Positions 10,265 to 21,849 of a DNA stretch of 64,000 nucleotides are shown piece by piece; the stretch's first letter is position 1; every line of letters starts with the position of its first letter. The notes under the pieces are model-generated. The model ran no database searches. It saw only the letters and a program-made list of their open reading frames with translations, and was not told the origin of the DNA. Both the position numbers and the translations under genes were made by a program. This DNA comes from Carposina sasakii (taxonomy: Eukaryota; Arthropoda; Insecta; Lepidoptera; Carposinidae): NCBI GenBank assembly GCA_014607495.2, contig CP053160.1:3658001-3722000 (forward strand). The letters run 5' to 3'.

Positions 10265-11479
10265 AGCGTGTTAGTGCAGAGTGTTATGCGCCAACATGCA
10301 TTACTCAGTGCTCAATGCGCATGCGCACCTTTTAGTACTGTTAGTGGACAGAAACATGAATTGTAAGTAAACTGAAATGCGGCAAAATTAGGATGAAAAC
10401 AAATTAATTTATAGTAATGCGAGTCAAAACCATCGCTACACGAGAAAGCATAAAAATAGGTGTAACTTGCGTCATTGAATGAGAAAATTTTAAATTGCAA
10501 TGTAGAAAATTTATAGTACGCTATAAAATTGTAAGTTATTTTAACGAAGCATTGAGAGAGTATAAGTTAATTCATTTATTGAAGTTATTTCAGTAATCAC
10601 CTAATGGTTTATGATCGATAATAAAATTTATCTGCTAATGCTGTTGTATGTAAGTATTAGCTGCTGCTACAGAGTTTTAAGCCAAGTCTTTTTAATTACA
10701 CCAATAGTTTTACACTTTTCTATGTTATTCTAGCAGGAAGTTTAATTTGCATGTCATTCATTCGTGTATTATTATAATAATGCTCTACTCGTATTTAAAA
10801 GCAAAATTTTAATATCCGTGAATAAATGAACAGAATGCATGCTTGATTTAGAATATGGGCTTATAAAAACAATACGATATTTCTACCGACGACAGTCATA
10901 CATGTCAGCCATATAATATACACAATACCATGCGATGAGAATGAGAACTATATGCCGGATATCCACAGCATATAATTGCTTTTTTTAGTTGAAAACATTT
11001 CGTTTCTTGTAATGAAAATATCTATAAGTGACGTAAAATAAAAGTTTAGAAAAGGGAATCCATAATTTTATCGCAATTCCTTTCCACGATTTTCATTACC
11101 CATAAAACGATTCGCAGAACTTTTTGTACAATATTTAATAAATCCTAGAATCAGGTTACATCGCAATTTCATTTCCTCGAATATACATTTTCTAAAAACA
11201 CAGTTCATCGTTATTTGTTTTTATGTTTTATACATTTTATCAAACAGGGAACAGGGCAGGAAGATGATGATCGAAATAATGTTACATCGAAGTTTTATTA
11301 CCCATATTTTTGTTTCATCGTAAGTTTCAGTTTGCAAAATAATTGAAACATCGATTTTTACTTCAATAAATCAATGGACATGGCAAAATACGATTTTATG
11401 CAATTAATTATTCTTCTTTCTAGAACATTATTTAAAATAAAAGTTAGGATGAATGAAAAAAGTATTTAAATCGACTCAG

Positions 11480-12290
11480 TTTACCCCGATTCCACGCAGT
11501 CTTGTTTGCCCTACCCCTAGAGTGCAATGTAAAACCGCGTAGGCGCGGAGGGGCGAGGCGGCCCGCGAGCTGAGGAGCAGGTGAATGCAACTAGAGATTT
11601 TTTTCTTTCAGTAACGAATAAAAGCGTACCCGTATGTATTCGTTACTTTGACCATGAGTACTCGTTACTATCGTATCGTTACCGAACTCGTTACTTCTGA
11701 TACCGCATAATGGTATAGTAACTACAGTATGTAGTATGGTAACAAGTCGAATAGACGTGAACTGTCGACGTAATATACCAAATTTGCAATAGATTTACTA
11801 CATATTTAGAAAATTTTAACCACAAACTTAAATCATATTACAAAGAATAGTACAAAACAATAAAAAACTTTGGCGATTAAAAAAAAAAATATAACTACTT
11901 TAAACAAACCTAATCACCGTTCTTTGTAATAAGCGATTTAAATGAACCGCATCACGTGCATTGGTAGAACATACGATCAAAAACAAACATATCAATACAC
12001 CACTTGCGATCCGAAACAGTGTATTATACGAAAAATACGTATGATACGAAACATGCGAGTAAATAGACGAATTCCTGGGTAACGTTTCGTTACTCGGTAC
12101 TTGATGCAGTACCCGTTACTCAGTAACGAATACATACGGTTTGTTACAACTTTAAATGCAACGCTCTCCGCTCAGCCGGCCAGCTAGCCGAAGGTGCGGT
12201 GGTGACCGTTACATTCATCTGCGACGATAAGCTCGCGTGGGACATCCTGGGCCCCGCAGCGCCGCCGGAGCCGTGACAGAAACCATGCCT
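11480..12290 (-). promoter_or_regulatory. CpG-rich block, possible Hip1 promoter / 5' UTR
   Basis: 11490-11585 and 12160-12285 are GC- and CpG-rich against an AT-rich background, and they form one block once the hAT insertion at 11592-12154 is set aside. It lies about 1.2-2 kb upstream of the Hip1 ATG on the same strand, so it could hold the transcription start. No TATA or initiator element could be assigned; this is inference from composition and position. At 12289-12345 a short GCATGCTGTATGCTTGC-type repeat follows. Confidence 0.35.
11592..12154. mobile_element. Non-autonomous hAT element with 8-bp target-site duplication
   Basis: A 563-bp insertion flanked by AATGCAAC at 11584-11591 and 12155-12162. 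The ends are TAGAG and CTTTA. Subterminal regions are rich in GTAACGA/TCGTTAC repeats in both orientations, and GTATGTATTCGTTAC is mirrored near both ends. No transposase is encoded. Confidence 0.8.
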
Positions 12291-12344
12291 GCTGCATGCT
12301 GTATGCTTGCTTGCATGCTGCATGTTTGCTTGCATGCTGTATGC

Positions 12345-14480
12345 TTAATACTATAAAAGTTGTTACGTGAAAAAATATTATGAGTTCCGATACACATTGT
12401 AACATGTTTTTACGAATATGTAGTTTCATCGATAAGTTAATACTTTTACGAAATGTAAGTTCGATATACCGCTTTTCTGGTAATCAAAACAACTTTAAAA
12501 TATTTTTTTAAGAAACGTTTTTCGATGATATAAAACAGCGATGATTAACCATTCGATGAAATGAGAAAAATATATATTAAAAATCGTGGAATAGTTTTCG
12601 GTAAAATGAAATTCGATATCAAAAAAATCTGTATTCTAGTAGACACCCTTTAAAAAGGCATTACCTGATGTCTATAGGCAGTCGATTGTATTGTTAAACA
12701 TGCAGTGATATATCAATATGGATGGATGGTGCCTTCAACAAATACCTGAAACAAACAGATTTTCGAATTAATTAAGAATTTAAGTCAGAAGTGTAGCGTA
12801 ATAAATAATAGAACCACAGAAAACCGAATACATAAGTACTCGTAGTGCCTAGCATAACATACATAGAAAATATGTAAGTATACATGGGGTTTGTGAATAA
12901 GGCTGTGTTCTCGAAATTGGGTAGCCAGAGTTGTAAAACCGAAAGGAGATCCTACGGTCCCGTTTTCAAAGTTTTCCAAGGTAATAATCTCTTATTGACA
13001 TGAATATACCTTATTGTTCTTACAATATTGTCTTAAGCTGGAACTAGGTGAAATCAGGTGAAGTGCAAAACTATATGGCTTCCAAGCAATACCGATGATT
13101 GTAAGCTTCTTATGTGCAGATTAGCTTTGTTACTGGCTCGGTCGTAAAAAAGGCAATAAAATTTTAGGGCCAACGTTGGGGCCAGCCTATTCGACCAATA
13201 AAGATGGATCTACAAAACACGTATCACTGCTATAGGTGTAATGTATTGCGTTACTTAAGTCTTGATTTAGGTACCTACTTATGTATTTAGTGCTTCTACT
13301 AGGTTTTCTATGATTTCGAGTCTCATCAAACTATCACTATCAACATGCCGATGACTGATCTAATGATCTATGAATGATAAATAATCACAACCGCATATAA
13401 CTCCAATTGTTTTGGTATTTGTTACGGGAAATGGTAGAAAATTTTGGTAAACCTAGGTTTGATTGGTCTAGGATTACCCTTAACAGAAAGCTTGTTTATT
13501 TATATTAAGTTTACCTGGGTCAACCCAATCTTCTAGCCGTTTTCCGTAACATAATCTTCTTTCTAGTAGTAGTAGTACTGAACTGAAATCTGCTCTTGTT
13601 GGAACATTGGCCTAATGTTTGGTCCAACTGGTTTATTAAAATGCTAATTGCAACGGTTCGTGCTCGCCGCAGTTCATTATATGCAATGTAGAACACATTC
13701 TACCGTTGTTTGTGTTATAATCTATGTAATGCACAAAAATGCGGTCAAATGAGCATTTATTAAGTCATTGTTTGCTTATATTATTTAAAGCCGCGTATGT
13801 AAAACAGCATTATAGGCATCCCACTTCTAGATTTTTTCCGTGGAGACGCCTAAATTCGTCGCAACCGAGAACAACTGCAATCGTGCCCGAAAATAGAAAT
13901 ATTATCAACATAACTATAACATACAATTTGCGTGCAACAGGTGCATACGCATACACTTGGGTGATCATCACCCACGAAGAGGCGGCCTAAATCAGGATAC
14001 TGCACTTTACTACGCACACGGTGGGGTTTCAACACTGCAGACGAAGTTTTTGTCCGACTGTAGATTAAATTAGATTTAGAGTACGTGGGTTACAGGATCC
14101 CTCTTATCCTGACGCAGAATATATTATACACATATCCCTTACGTAAAAAAAATAGTTATTGTCATTGGACTACCCTAATTTAAAGGGTACGCCATTTTTT
14201 CACTGTATCTTCGTTTTGTATAGCTTAAGATCGTATTACCCAATTAAACAATATACCAGCAAATAAATAACATTTTCTTTATAACTATCTATGTCCGGTG
14301 GAAATAAAAAGGAGCATAAACCGTCACTTGCGCAGTTCCTAATACTCGTAAATACATGCCGCTGCACCACATCTGCCCGAAATAACTTCAGCCAAAGGAA
14401 ATCATTTACTGCATTTGGAAGGCAATGAACTTGTTAATTTAATACTTCAGGGGGACATGACGTTTCAGTATCGCTATGTT
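12345..14480. other. Intergenic DNA, no gene recognised
   Basis: AT-rich sequence without a supported gene. 12893-12990 carries a fragment of a second SINE family (ATTGGGTAGCCAGA module), also seen at 22440-22520, 27150-27245, 31435-31520 and 46305-46395. Confidence 0.5.
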
Positions 14481-14487
14481 TACATCG

Positions 14488-14832
14488 TGATCATAAGGCT
14501 GCCTTTCCACCAGACTTGGGTGCATTTGATATTCATTAATTAATCGAATTCGTTGACATCATGCACCAATGGGCCTTTTTCCACTAGATAATACGACCAC
14601 GACAACGGCACGGCCACGCCTTTTTTGGAAGCAAAAATGTATTAGATAGTATGGTTCGTTTTTCCATTAGACGACACGACCTCGACACGGCCGCCATACT
14701 AGATGACAAAATGTCATGGTCGTATCGTTGTCATGTCGTGTGTGTCGTCTAGTGGAAAAACCGACCCTAATGGATATCACATGTAACCGTAGTAATGTAG
14801 CATAACGCTCTGGTGGAAATCCAGCCTGATGT
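14488..14832. repeat. Nested foldback element
   Basis: Outer arms near 14488-14509 (AGGCTGCCTTTCCACCAGA) and 14808-14832 are complementary. Inner arms near 14575-14600 (TTTTTCCACTAGATAATACG) and 14735-14765 (CGTCTAGTGGAAAAAC) are also complementary. Both pairs carry a related CCAC(C/T)AGA motif, so one family member probably inserted into another. Confidence 0.6.
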
Positions 14833-15117
14833 GAAGAAAGTTGGGCGAAAGGATGAGATATATCGAACTAATAAATTTGCATGGCTGCACGGAAAGAGGA
14901 GATCAAAGATGATCGAATTGGCGATAAGAAGACGGCTGATGAAAATGATCAAAATAAAAAATACATACTTTTTACATGATCATCGTCAGTAAAAGGGAAT
15001 ATCCCCATTGATAAGCCAAATTGTTTATGCAATGTGGTTGGTCACTTATCTATCTATTTAACTAAGTTGCGAGTGTTATCTGCGTCGTTTTTACTATGTG
15101 TTATGTAAACCGCTATA

Positions 15118-15181
15118 ATACAAGCGTTTTCCCCCCGAAGGGTAGAAAACGTATATTTTGGGTCTAGCCAAGGCTTGACCC
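15118..15181. repeat. DIRS outer left end, complementary to the internal region
   Basis: The 64 bases here are reverse-complementary to 15361-15424, for example AAGCGTTTTCCCCCCGAAGG here and CCTTCGGGGGGAAAACGCTT there. This is the left extremity that pairs with the internal complementary region. Confidence 0.85.
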
Positions 15182-15328
15182 TTCGGAGATAACGTCTGGT
15201 TAACTCTTCGTGACTATGTGTGCTTTCGATCCCATTTCACAGCCCGCGCTCGCCGCTCTCCTGAAGGAGGAGGGGCGGGGAGCGCGGGCACGCTGAGGCC
15301 GGCGGTGCGAAGGCGCTCTCGTTAGTAC
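15152..15328. repeat. DIRS left inverted terminal repeat
   Basis: 177 nt, near-perfect reverse complement of 21260-21436. It includes the GC-rich core GGAGGAGGGGCGGGGAGCGC and GTCTGGTTAACTCTTCGTGA. Confidence 0.85.
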
Positions 15329-15360
15329 CTGCTCCGAAGATGGCCGGCAAGAGCTTGCTC

Positions 15361-15460
15361 GGGTCAAGCCTTGGCTAGACCCAAAATATACGTTTTCTAC
15401 CCTTCGGGGGGAAAACGCTTGTATTTTAAGTCTAGCCGTCGGCTTGACCCTTCGGAGATA
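15361..15460. repeat. DIRS internal complementary region
   Basis: 15361-15424 is complementary to the extreme left end, and 15421-15460 is complementary to the extreme right end (21397-21436), back to back. In DIRS elements such a region bridges the two ends during circle formation. Confidence 0.8.
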
Positions 15461-15845
15461 TGTTTGATTTCTGCCGGGCAAGAAGCAGCGTACTGTGAAA
15501 CGGGAAGTAATGTAATAATACCTCTTGGCTTGAAAAAAGATATAAAATAAACACCCAGTACATACTCAGAAACAATATTTTTATTAAAAAGAAATGTGAA
15601 TTTTTTAAAAAATTATGACAAACTTAAAGTAGAAAATCAACACTAACCTGTTACTTTGCGTATTAAACATAATATATTATGTATGTATGTATGATTCACA
15701 TAATGAGATCAATAAATTAAGCCAATAATAACAGCATTCGAAAACTACGCAATAAAACATAATTGTTCTTAAATTTACAAATTATTGTTATAAAATTCCC
15801 TATCTTAAAGGGGTAACACAGATTGAACATTACCAACCAAATCTG

Positions 15846-16480
15846 AAGAGGTACGATTTATTTATATAAAATAGAATTTGAAAAAGAAAAAGTGCTCTCA
15901 CTTCTCCAATTACCTCTCGACAAAACTTCATCTAGAGAAAGATTTTGAAAATTCTTTGATGCCACAGCTAACTTAACGCTTCCCGGAGAAGCATCTATTC
16001 CTAATACTTTAAAGACGGAACCTATCCATCCCGCAATTATACATCTTATGGCTGCTTTCACTGGGCCTCTAGTAGAAATAAATAAAGAAGATAAATTTAT
16101 CCCTGCTCTACCTTCGAAACTCAGTGATCGGGATTAAAGTCTTTAACCACAGAACTGGGTTTAAAGTTATAATAGAACCCGTAGACAAATGCTAGCCCGA
16201 TTGTCGGTTTGTTGAAGAGTCTGTCTTGGAACCATATCGTGGCCAAAGTGTAATTTTGTTATCGTGAACTTCCATATCATACAGTCCAATATGTAAGAGA
16301 GTCAAGTCGTGTAGCCTACGGCCTGATGCTAATAGGAGTAATAAAGCCACATGACGGGATACCTGATAAAGATTATTTTCCTGAGGAGGGTAACATTAAA
16401 AGTTCGCTAGAGTAAGAATTAGCAAAAGTGTATACAACAGACTTATGTAACTGAATGGTTTGTGATGCAAAACCGTGAAC
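15846..16480 (-). pseudogene. DIRS tyrosine recombinase remnant
   Basis: One minus-strand stretch near 16295-16350 reads VALLLLLASGRRLHDLTLL, fitting the helix that carries the first catalytic Arg of tyrosine recombinases. Further downstream, 16061-15858 reads SPGSVKLAVASKNF and then LSRGNWRSESTF, fitting the C-terminal catalytic region of this family. The two parts are in different frames with stops between. The His/Arg and nucleophile Tyr positions could not be assigned by eye. Confidence 0.6.
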
Positions 16481-16829
16481 ACGGTAAAGATATCATAAAA
16501 ACCGGGCTAAATCGGATGATTTTGGATTGTTTCTAGCCACGTCGTTGTTGGAGGTCCAACTACACCAACGAGACCAAGCCGCTTTAGGATTAGGATTTCA
16601 ATGGTGGAATGGAATTTCAGAGGTTGATTTTCTCCATGAGTTATATATATAATCCCAATTAGCTGATTCCCTACCCCCTGATGACCACCCCGTACCTTCC
16701 AGGCCTCCAAATGTATGGGGGAGCCAAGGCTCTGTTCTTTAGGTCGGCTCTCCAAAAGACTGCTCCAACGAGGAACTATTAAAATGTAAAACCCCTGGGC
16801 CGTGTTCCAGTGTGAAAGTACTTTCGGGA

Positions 16830-17700
16830 TTAAAGCTGGCGGAGGACACATTCCCGGCTGAACGTATTTACAAACCATGCCTGAGGATCTCTTGCATCTA
16901 GAGATACATAGTTTGGTATTACTGCTGAACTCGCTGACGCGAACAGGTCTATGCAAGGCTTGCCCCATTTCTGAAAAATCTTTTGAAGAATTCCCGGGGA
17001 CAGCGTCTTAACACGTGGGAAGGTTCTTCCTACGTGATAAGCGATCGGCCTCGACATTGTAACGACCAGGAAGATGAAAGGTTACTAGTTTGATTTGTGA
17101 CTGAAGACACATCATTAATAGATCGGAGGTTAATTTGTTAAGACATGATGACTTGGTTCATTTATGTACGCTACTACTGAACGATTGTTCGATTGGACTA
17201 CGACAACATGACCTTTCAGAAGTTGTTGATAACTTTTGACTCCCTGAAATACTGCAAAAATCTCCTTCACATTAGAGTGCCACTTCGACTGACTTTTGTT
17301 CCATACTCCCGATAATTTTATTCCGTTCACCGATACCCCCCATCCTGACCCCGAGGCATCGGATACGATGTAAATCTTTGGGTCATCGATTATTATTGGA
17401 AAAGTTTTGTTCAAATTCCTTAACCACCAACCTAGGTCTTAAAGGTACTTGCTTGGGGACAGAATATAACTGGCTTGGACGATCTTCTGGGAATCGGTTT
17501 GATGCCCTCTGTAAGCTTCTGCAATGTATTAGACCGAGAGGAACTACAAAGGCTGCGAAAACTAGACGACTGAGGAGAGATTTGGCCCGAAGCCAGCTCC
17601 ATTCTCCCTTTCTGATGATCACTTGAATGTCGTTTCAAATACGGCCCTTCTTGTCCGCATTCAAAAACTTTACGTTCTGAGATGGATTCCAAATTATCCC
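16830..17700 (-). pseudogene. DIRS RNase H and RT-RNase H connection remnant
   Basis: From 17376 the minus strand reads YIVSDASGSGWGVSVNG, an RNase H first-Asp motif of the DIRS/Ty3 type. 17057-16830 reads ILQKIFQKWGKPCIDLFAS, typical of DIRS-type RNase H C-terminal regions. Several frame changes break the reading frame. Confidence 0.65.
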
Positions 17701-17726
17701 GAGATACTCTTCTGAACGGTGCGGAG

Positions 17727-18010
17727 TCAGAACCGTTTTTTTTCCAATTTATTTGTCGACCTAGATCTAAGAGAAAATCTATTCACAGGGTGAAGAATTT
17801 TTTCCATTTTCTTTATTAATAATTTTAGAAAATCTATTGTTTGCCTGGCAAGAGTCTCCGGGCATTGGTGAGCTAGAAAGAAGTCGTCTAACAGCCAATT
17901 TCTATAACTGATCTTGAGAGATTTCTTGCATATCTCAGATTTAATCTTCAATTGTTTTCATACAAAATTTCAAATTAGGAATAGAAAAATCCGATATTCT
18001 CTTTGATCTC
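17727..18010 (-). pseudogene. DIRS reverse transcriptase remnant
   Basis: 17951-17727 (minus) contains WLLDDFFLAHQCPETLARQ, which fits the DIRS RT active-site block (usual form 'YLDDWLLA'); the copy is altered at that site. Only a fragment of the RT is readable. Confidence 0.6.
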
Positions 18011-18145
18011 TCGTGTTAAAATTGGCCGTAAATACACCACGACCCTGATGCTCTTTTCTCTTAGTTTGCTTGCCACCCAGTTGGTAAGACGAGAGAAAAT
18101 TAAAGGAGCTATCGACAGTCCAAAAGGAAGAGCAGTTAATTTATT

Positions 18146-18395
18146 TATTATTTATTTATTATTCTTTAAATATTCTAGGACTTAAAATTAGGTACAACGT
18201 CCCACAAAACTGCTTGCGCCGTTTGACTGTGGGATCCGTGATTAATATTAAATACTATGTACTAGAGTGCGTTTCACCGTATAGCTCCCATGGAAGATGG
18301 CGCCCGTTACTATGTGCATGACCGCATTCTTTGTATTACTGCATACTAAAAATGTTAGTTCTGAAATCAGGCCCAGGGACTATTCTGTGAAACGG
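18146..18395. repeat. Dispersed repeat inserted in the DIRS-like element
   Basis: Starts in an ATTTATTATTTATTTATTATTC tract and includes TTGCGCCGTTTGACTGTGGG. It shares long stretches with 40930-41090, and its right part resembles 26865-26930 (GTTAGTTC, AAATGAGG). It interrupts the retroelement coding region. Confidence 0.6.
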
Positions 18396-19746
18396 ATGAC
18401 AATTATTCTATATGAGTATATTAAAGTACTTGAAGGAACACGTTGTCGTATGCTATCATTAAAAATCTTTGGTGATTTTCGGCTATCGGAATACCGAGGA
18501 ATGCATTGAATTGGTCGATCTTTGCCAAGAAATTTTTTCTGCAAGAAACTGGGAATCTTTTGATGACTGATCAGACGGAACGGCTTCGGGATAAGAAATC
18601 TTCTAAATTGTTTTAAAGATTTACAACTGGACTCAGAGAGCCGCCTGCCTTCGGTACTAAAAACATTTTCGAAATAAACCCTGTCTGGTGAGTTGATTTT
18701 ACCTGAGCTCCGCATTTCACCAATTTCCTACGTTATTTCGGGAAAACTTTGGGTACTCATGCGACTGTAAAGTCTCTTTGACAGGTGGGAAAGTGGAAGT
18801 TTCTCGCAGAAAGGGATTCGAAGACCTTCTAGAATTTTCAAAATGTAAGATGGACTTCCGTAGGTGATCCATTTTCTGTAATTTAAACGTGTGGCTTAGG
18901 AAAAAATTTTTGGAAATTCTCCGTTGTCTTGCAAAGTCTGTGTCAAAAGTCTTTTCGTCAAACAAGGCTGATGAAGGAGGCGGAATTTCATGTAATATAG
19001 CATAGAGATGTTTGGTCTTAGGAGAGTAAATTTTACGTCTAGCTTCAATCGTCTCTGCTCTTCTACGACAAACGTCCAGTATTTGTCGTAGAAGGTCATC
19101 TGATAATACATTACAAGGAGATTCCTTGCTTATAAGATGCTTCCTCAATATTGGACCGAGACCAGGAATATTCGCTTCATCTAGCGTAGCATTTAAAGCG
19201 TCTCACAATCGCTTACATTGCAACAATAACGCATGAGAAATAGAGCAGGTAATTATATAACATAGATAATGTACAAAGGCGAGCTTATCTCTTAAAGAGA
19301 TTTCTTCCAGCAAACCAGCTGGGATAAAGAGAAATAGTACCTAAAGCATGGTCTAACTTCACAAGGTGATCAAACGGGATCCAATTTGGAGTCTTTGATG
19401 CTAGTTGTGACTTGATCTCCAGCGCAGAGAAAGTAGGTGTAGCGTGAAGCTTTATCTGCACTTCACTATATCGCAGTTTGCACCAACCAGTATCATAAAA
19501 TATTTGGCAAGAGATTCCCTGCTGCAATACATCTCCGTCTGCTACCGGAATATAAGGATCTGCTTCCTTAACTTCCGACGAAAAGTCAAAATTGACTACT
19601 TCATTCTCTTTATCATTATTCTCCACAATGTCACCAATAGCTGACGGAACAAAAACGTCATTTTCATCATTGTCTGAGATTTCCGATTCTGACTGTGAAG
19701 TCGGAAATTCTTGGTCGCTTCTACTCGTAGTTTGCCTCTGAAGCAA
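18380..19746 (-). pseudogene. DIRS gag-like region, broken
   Basis: Three minus-strand pieces (19746-19285, 19148-18717, 18715-18380) lie in different frames. The first is acidic and Ser-rich, beginning MLQRQTTSRSDQEFPTSQSE. The second includes LLRQILDVCRRRAETIEARR. No zinc knuckle was seen. I assign gag by position upstream of RT only. Confidence 0.45.
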
Positions 19747-19929
19747 CTATCGCAACATATTCAATATTTTCGGATCTTTCCTTGGGACTATTGACCATCT
19801 CCTCCCAACCTAGGTTTCTTTGACGATTTCGATATAATATCTTTGCCTATTCTTTTTATTGAAGTGCCTGATAATAACTCCGATACTACTGTTCTAGATA
19901 TAAATTCAGTCTTTAAATTATGATCTACC

Positions 19930-19930
19930 G

Positions 19931-19963
<33 letters not shown>
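19930..19963. repeat. Poly-T tract (about 34 bases)
   Basis: An uninterrupted T run, possibly the poly-A end of a minus-strand retroposon within the DIRS-like element. The source element was not identified. Confidence 0.7.
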
Positions 19964-19965
<2 letters not shown>

Positions 19966-20064
19966 TTTCTAATTGCACAGCTGAGCCGTGAATTGTTATT
20001 GCGATATTCTTCGGGCTAATTATGAGCGCTCTTCAAAAATCGAAGTTTAGGACTTGCAATTTTA

Positions 20065-20295
20065 TCATTTGATAAAATCTTTCTGAGACTGCAGTTGCTT
20101 CTTGATCAAAGCCTTCACTAATATCAATGTTGAAATGGCGAAATGCAACTTGCTCAAAATTGCAAAGTCGATCTTCCTACCAATAAGGTCTTCTTTTGAT
20201 AAGTCACAAACATTCCATTCATCCCATCCATCTGGGAAAAGGATATAAATCGCTTCCACAATTCTTTCAAGAAACAGCCTGTCTGTCTCGTCCAA
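20065..20295 (-). pseudogene. Short minus-strand ORF in the DIRS 5' region
   Basis: A 76-codon ORF beginning MDETDRLFLERIVEAIYILF. Not recognised. Its position upstream of the gag-like pieces suggests it is part of the element. Confidence 0.25.
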
Positions 20296-20499
20296 GGATG
20301 TTAACTAGCGAGTGGAGAGATCCGCGATAGTGATCATATTCTTGCTAAGGCCATCTGAATGATCAACGGAAACTTCAGTGAGTATGAGATGCAACAGGAG
20401 TCAAAGACACGGAAATGCCTGTGGCTCAGTCGGGTCAGACGTGAGTCCAATAAAGTAAAGACTCATGCCCAAATTTAATACGACATATGTAGAAGTACG

Positions 20500-20740
20500 A
20501 TACGACTAGAGGAGTTTGTTATGCCGTGTCAAGGAATTCGATAAGACTTGTCACGAAGTTTCATGCGACGCGTCATGAGTTTCATACGACGCGTCATGAA
20601 GTTTGATACGACTCATCGTGAAGTTTCATACGACGCATCATGAAGTTTGATACGACGCGTCATGAAGTTTCATACGACGTGTATGGAATTCTGATACGTC
20701 GTGTCAAGGATTTTGATACGCCGATTGGCAAAAATCCATA
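20500..20740. repeat. Minisatellite of about 25-bp units
   Basis: Eight to nine imperfect units of CATACGACGCGTCATGAAGTTT type, alternating TTTCATACGAC and TTTGATACGAC. It lies between the DIRS right terminal repeat and its coding region. Confidence 0.8.
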
Positions 20741-21259
20741 CGACTTTAAAAGTCGACACGACAGGTGTCTGTCTGGAGTAACAGGACATGTCTCGCATCG
20801 TTTTAGAAACAGTATGCGTTTTGACACAGAAAAACCTCTGCCCGGGGGGCGTTATTGAGGTAAATTATAAATGAATTTGGTCATTGCAAATTCAACCAAG
20901 GTTATTAAGTACTATAAGTACATAGCTCTAGTAAAACGAATGTTCGTTACTTGAGTCAAATCGCTGGAAATAAAGGAAATTAACACAAAACCCTAAGAAA
21001 GATTAAGTTAACAGCATTAACTACGAAAAAAAATTTTTTTTTTCTTAATTAACAAGATTCTTAACTATCGCGGCTGTTTACACAGACAATAAGGTATCCG
21101 CGAATATAAAACTAGATAACTAAATTACCTATTTATTTTTACTGGGAATTTTTAAGCCAAGAAATATTGAATTACCTTAAAATACGTACGCTCGATCGAA
21201 CAGTCTCACTGTTGTTGCGTATCACTTAAACACACATAACACACGCAAGGTTAAACAGC

Positions 21260-21436
21260 GTACTAACGAGAGCGCCTTCGCACCGCCGGCCTCAGCGTGC
21301 CCGCGCTCCCCGCCCCTCCTCCTTCAGGAGAGCGGCGAGCGCGGGCTGTGAAATGGGATCGAAAGCACACATAGTCACGAAGAGTTAACCAGACGTTATC
21401 TCCGAAGGGTCAAGCCGACGGCTAGACTTAAAATAT
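21260..21436. repeat. DIRS right inverted terminal repeat
   Basis: Reverse complement of 15152-15328. Its outer 40 bases (21397-21436) are also complementary to 15421-15460 in the internal region. Confidence 0.85.
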
Positions 21437-21650
21437 CTCTATTTACATAATAAAACCGACAAAGACTAAACATAGAATCTAGCTTAGTGAGTCATATTGT
21501 TTCATGCATTAGCATTCCTAGTAGACAGGTCTGTGTATTGTGACAACAAGAGTTTAGTAAACTGCACTGGCATGCACTGTCCCCGTAGCACACATACACA
21601 GTACATGGCGGGCAGATGTGGTACACACCCACTTTTCACACCAGTTAGCC

Positions 21651-21826
21651 CAAGGATTCCCAAACTTTTTCTCATAGACCCCTTTTAAAAGTTAACTGGT
21701 TCTGGCCGCAGGCCTACACCACATACGAATTCATTGTAAACCAAAATTTTTTCACGTCAACGTAGACCCCCATCGAGTCTCCTGTGGACCCCTGGGGGTC
21801 CACCTGAACCACTTTGGGAACCACTG
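21651..21826. mobile_element. hAT-type MITE ('ttcccaaac ... gggaaccactg')
   Basis: 176 bp with TIRs CAAGGATTCCC and GGGAACCACTG, flanked by AGTTAGCC and AGTTAGCT (7 of 8 matching). It is the same family and length as 44408-44582. Confidence 0.75.
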
Positions 21827-21849
21827 AGTTAGCTTATTAAGTCCCACGT

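Larger units (their letters stand above)
15118..21436 (-). mobile_element. DIRS-like tyrosine-recombinase retroelement, decayed
   Basis: About 6.3 kb, coding on the minus strand. It shows inverted terminal repeats (15152-15328 against 21260-21436), an internal complementary region at 15361-15460, and remnants of gag-like, reverse transcriptase, RNase H and tyrosine recombinase regions in the order expected for DIRS elements. DIRS elements replicate through a circular intermediate and integrate with a tyrosine recombinase rather than a DDE integrase. The frame is broken many times and other repeats have inserted (18146-18395, 19260-19340, a T tract at 19930-19963), so the copy is dead. It occupies intergenic DNA upstream of Hip1. 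Confidence 0.82.

Noticed and set aside
12144..12429. Minus-strand ORFs with MQANMQHASKHT-type sequence
   Set aside because: They come from a GCATGCTGTATGCTTGC short repeat; three overlapping frames are open at once.
16507..16968. 153-codon ORF within the DIRS-like element
   Set aside because: Not similar to any element domain I recognise, and overlaps the better-supported RNase H end in another frame (16830-17057).
20500..20740. CRISPR-like array
   Set aside because: Unit length varies, there are no unique spacers, and the context is a eukaryotic retroelement; it is a minisatellite.
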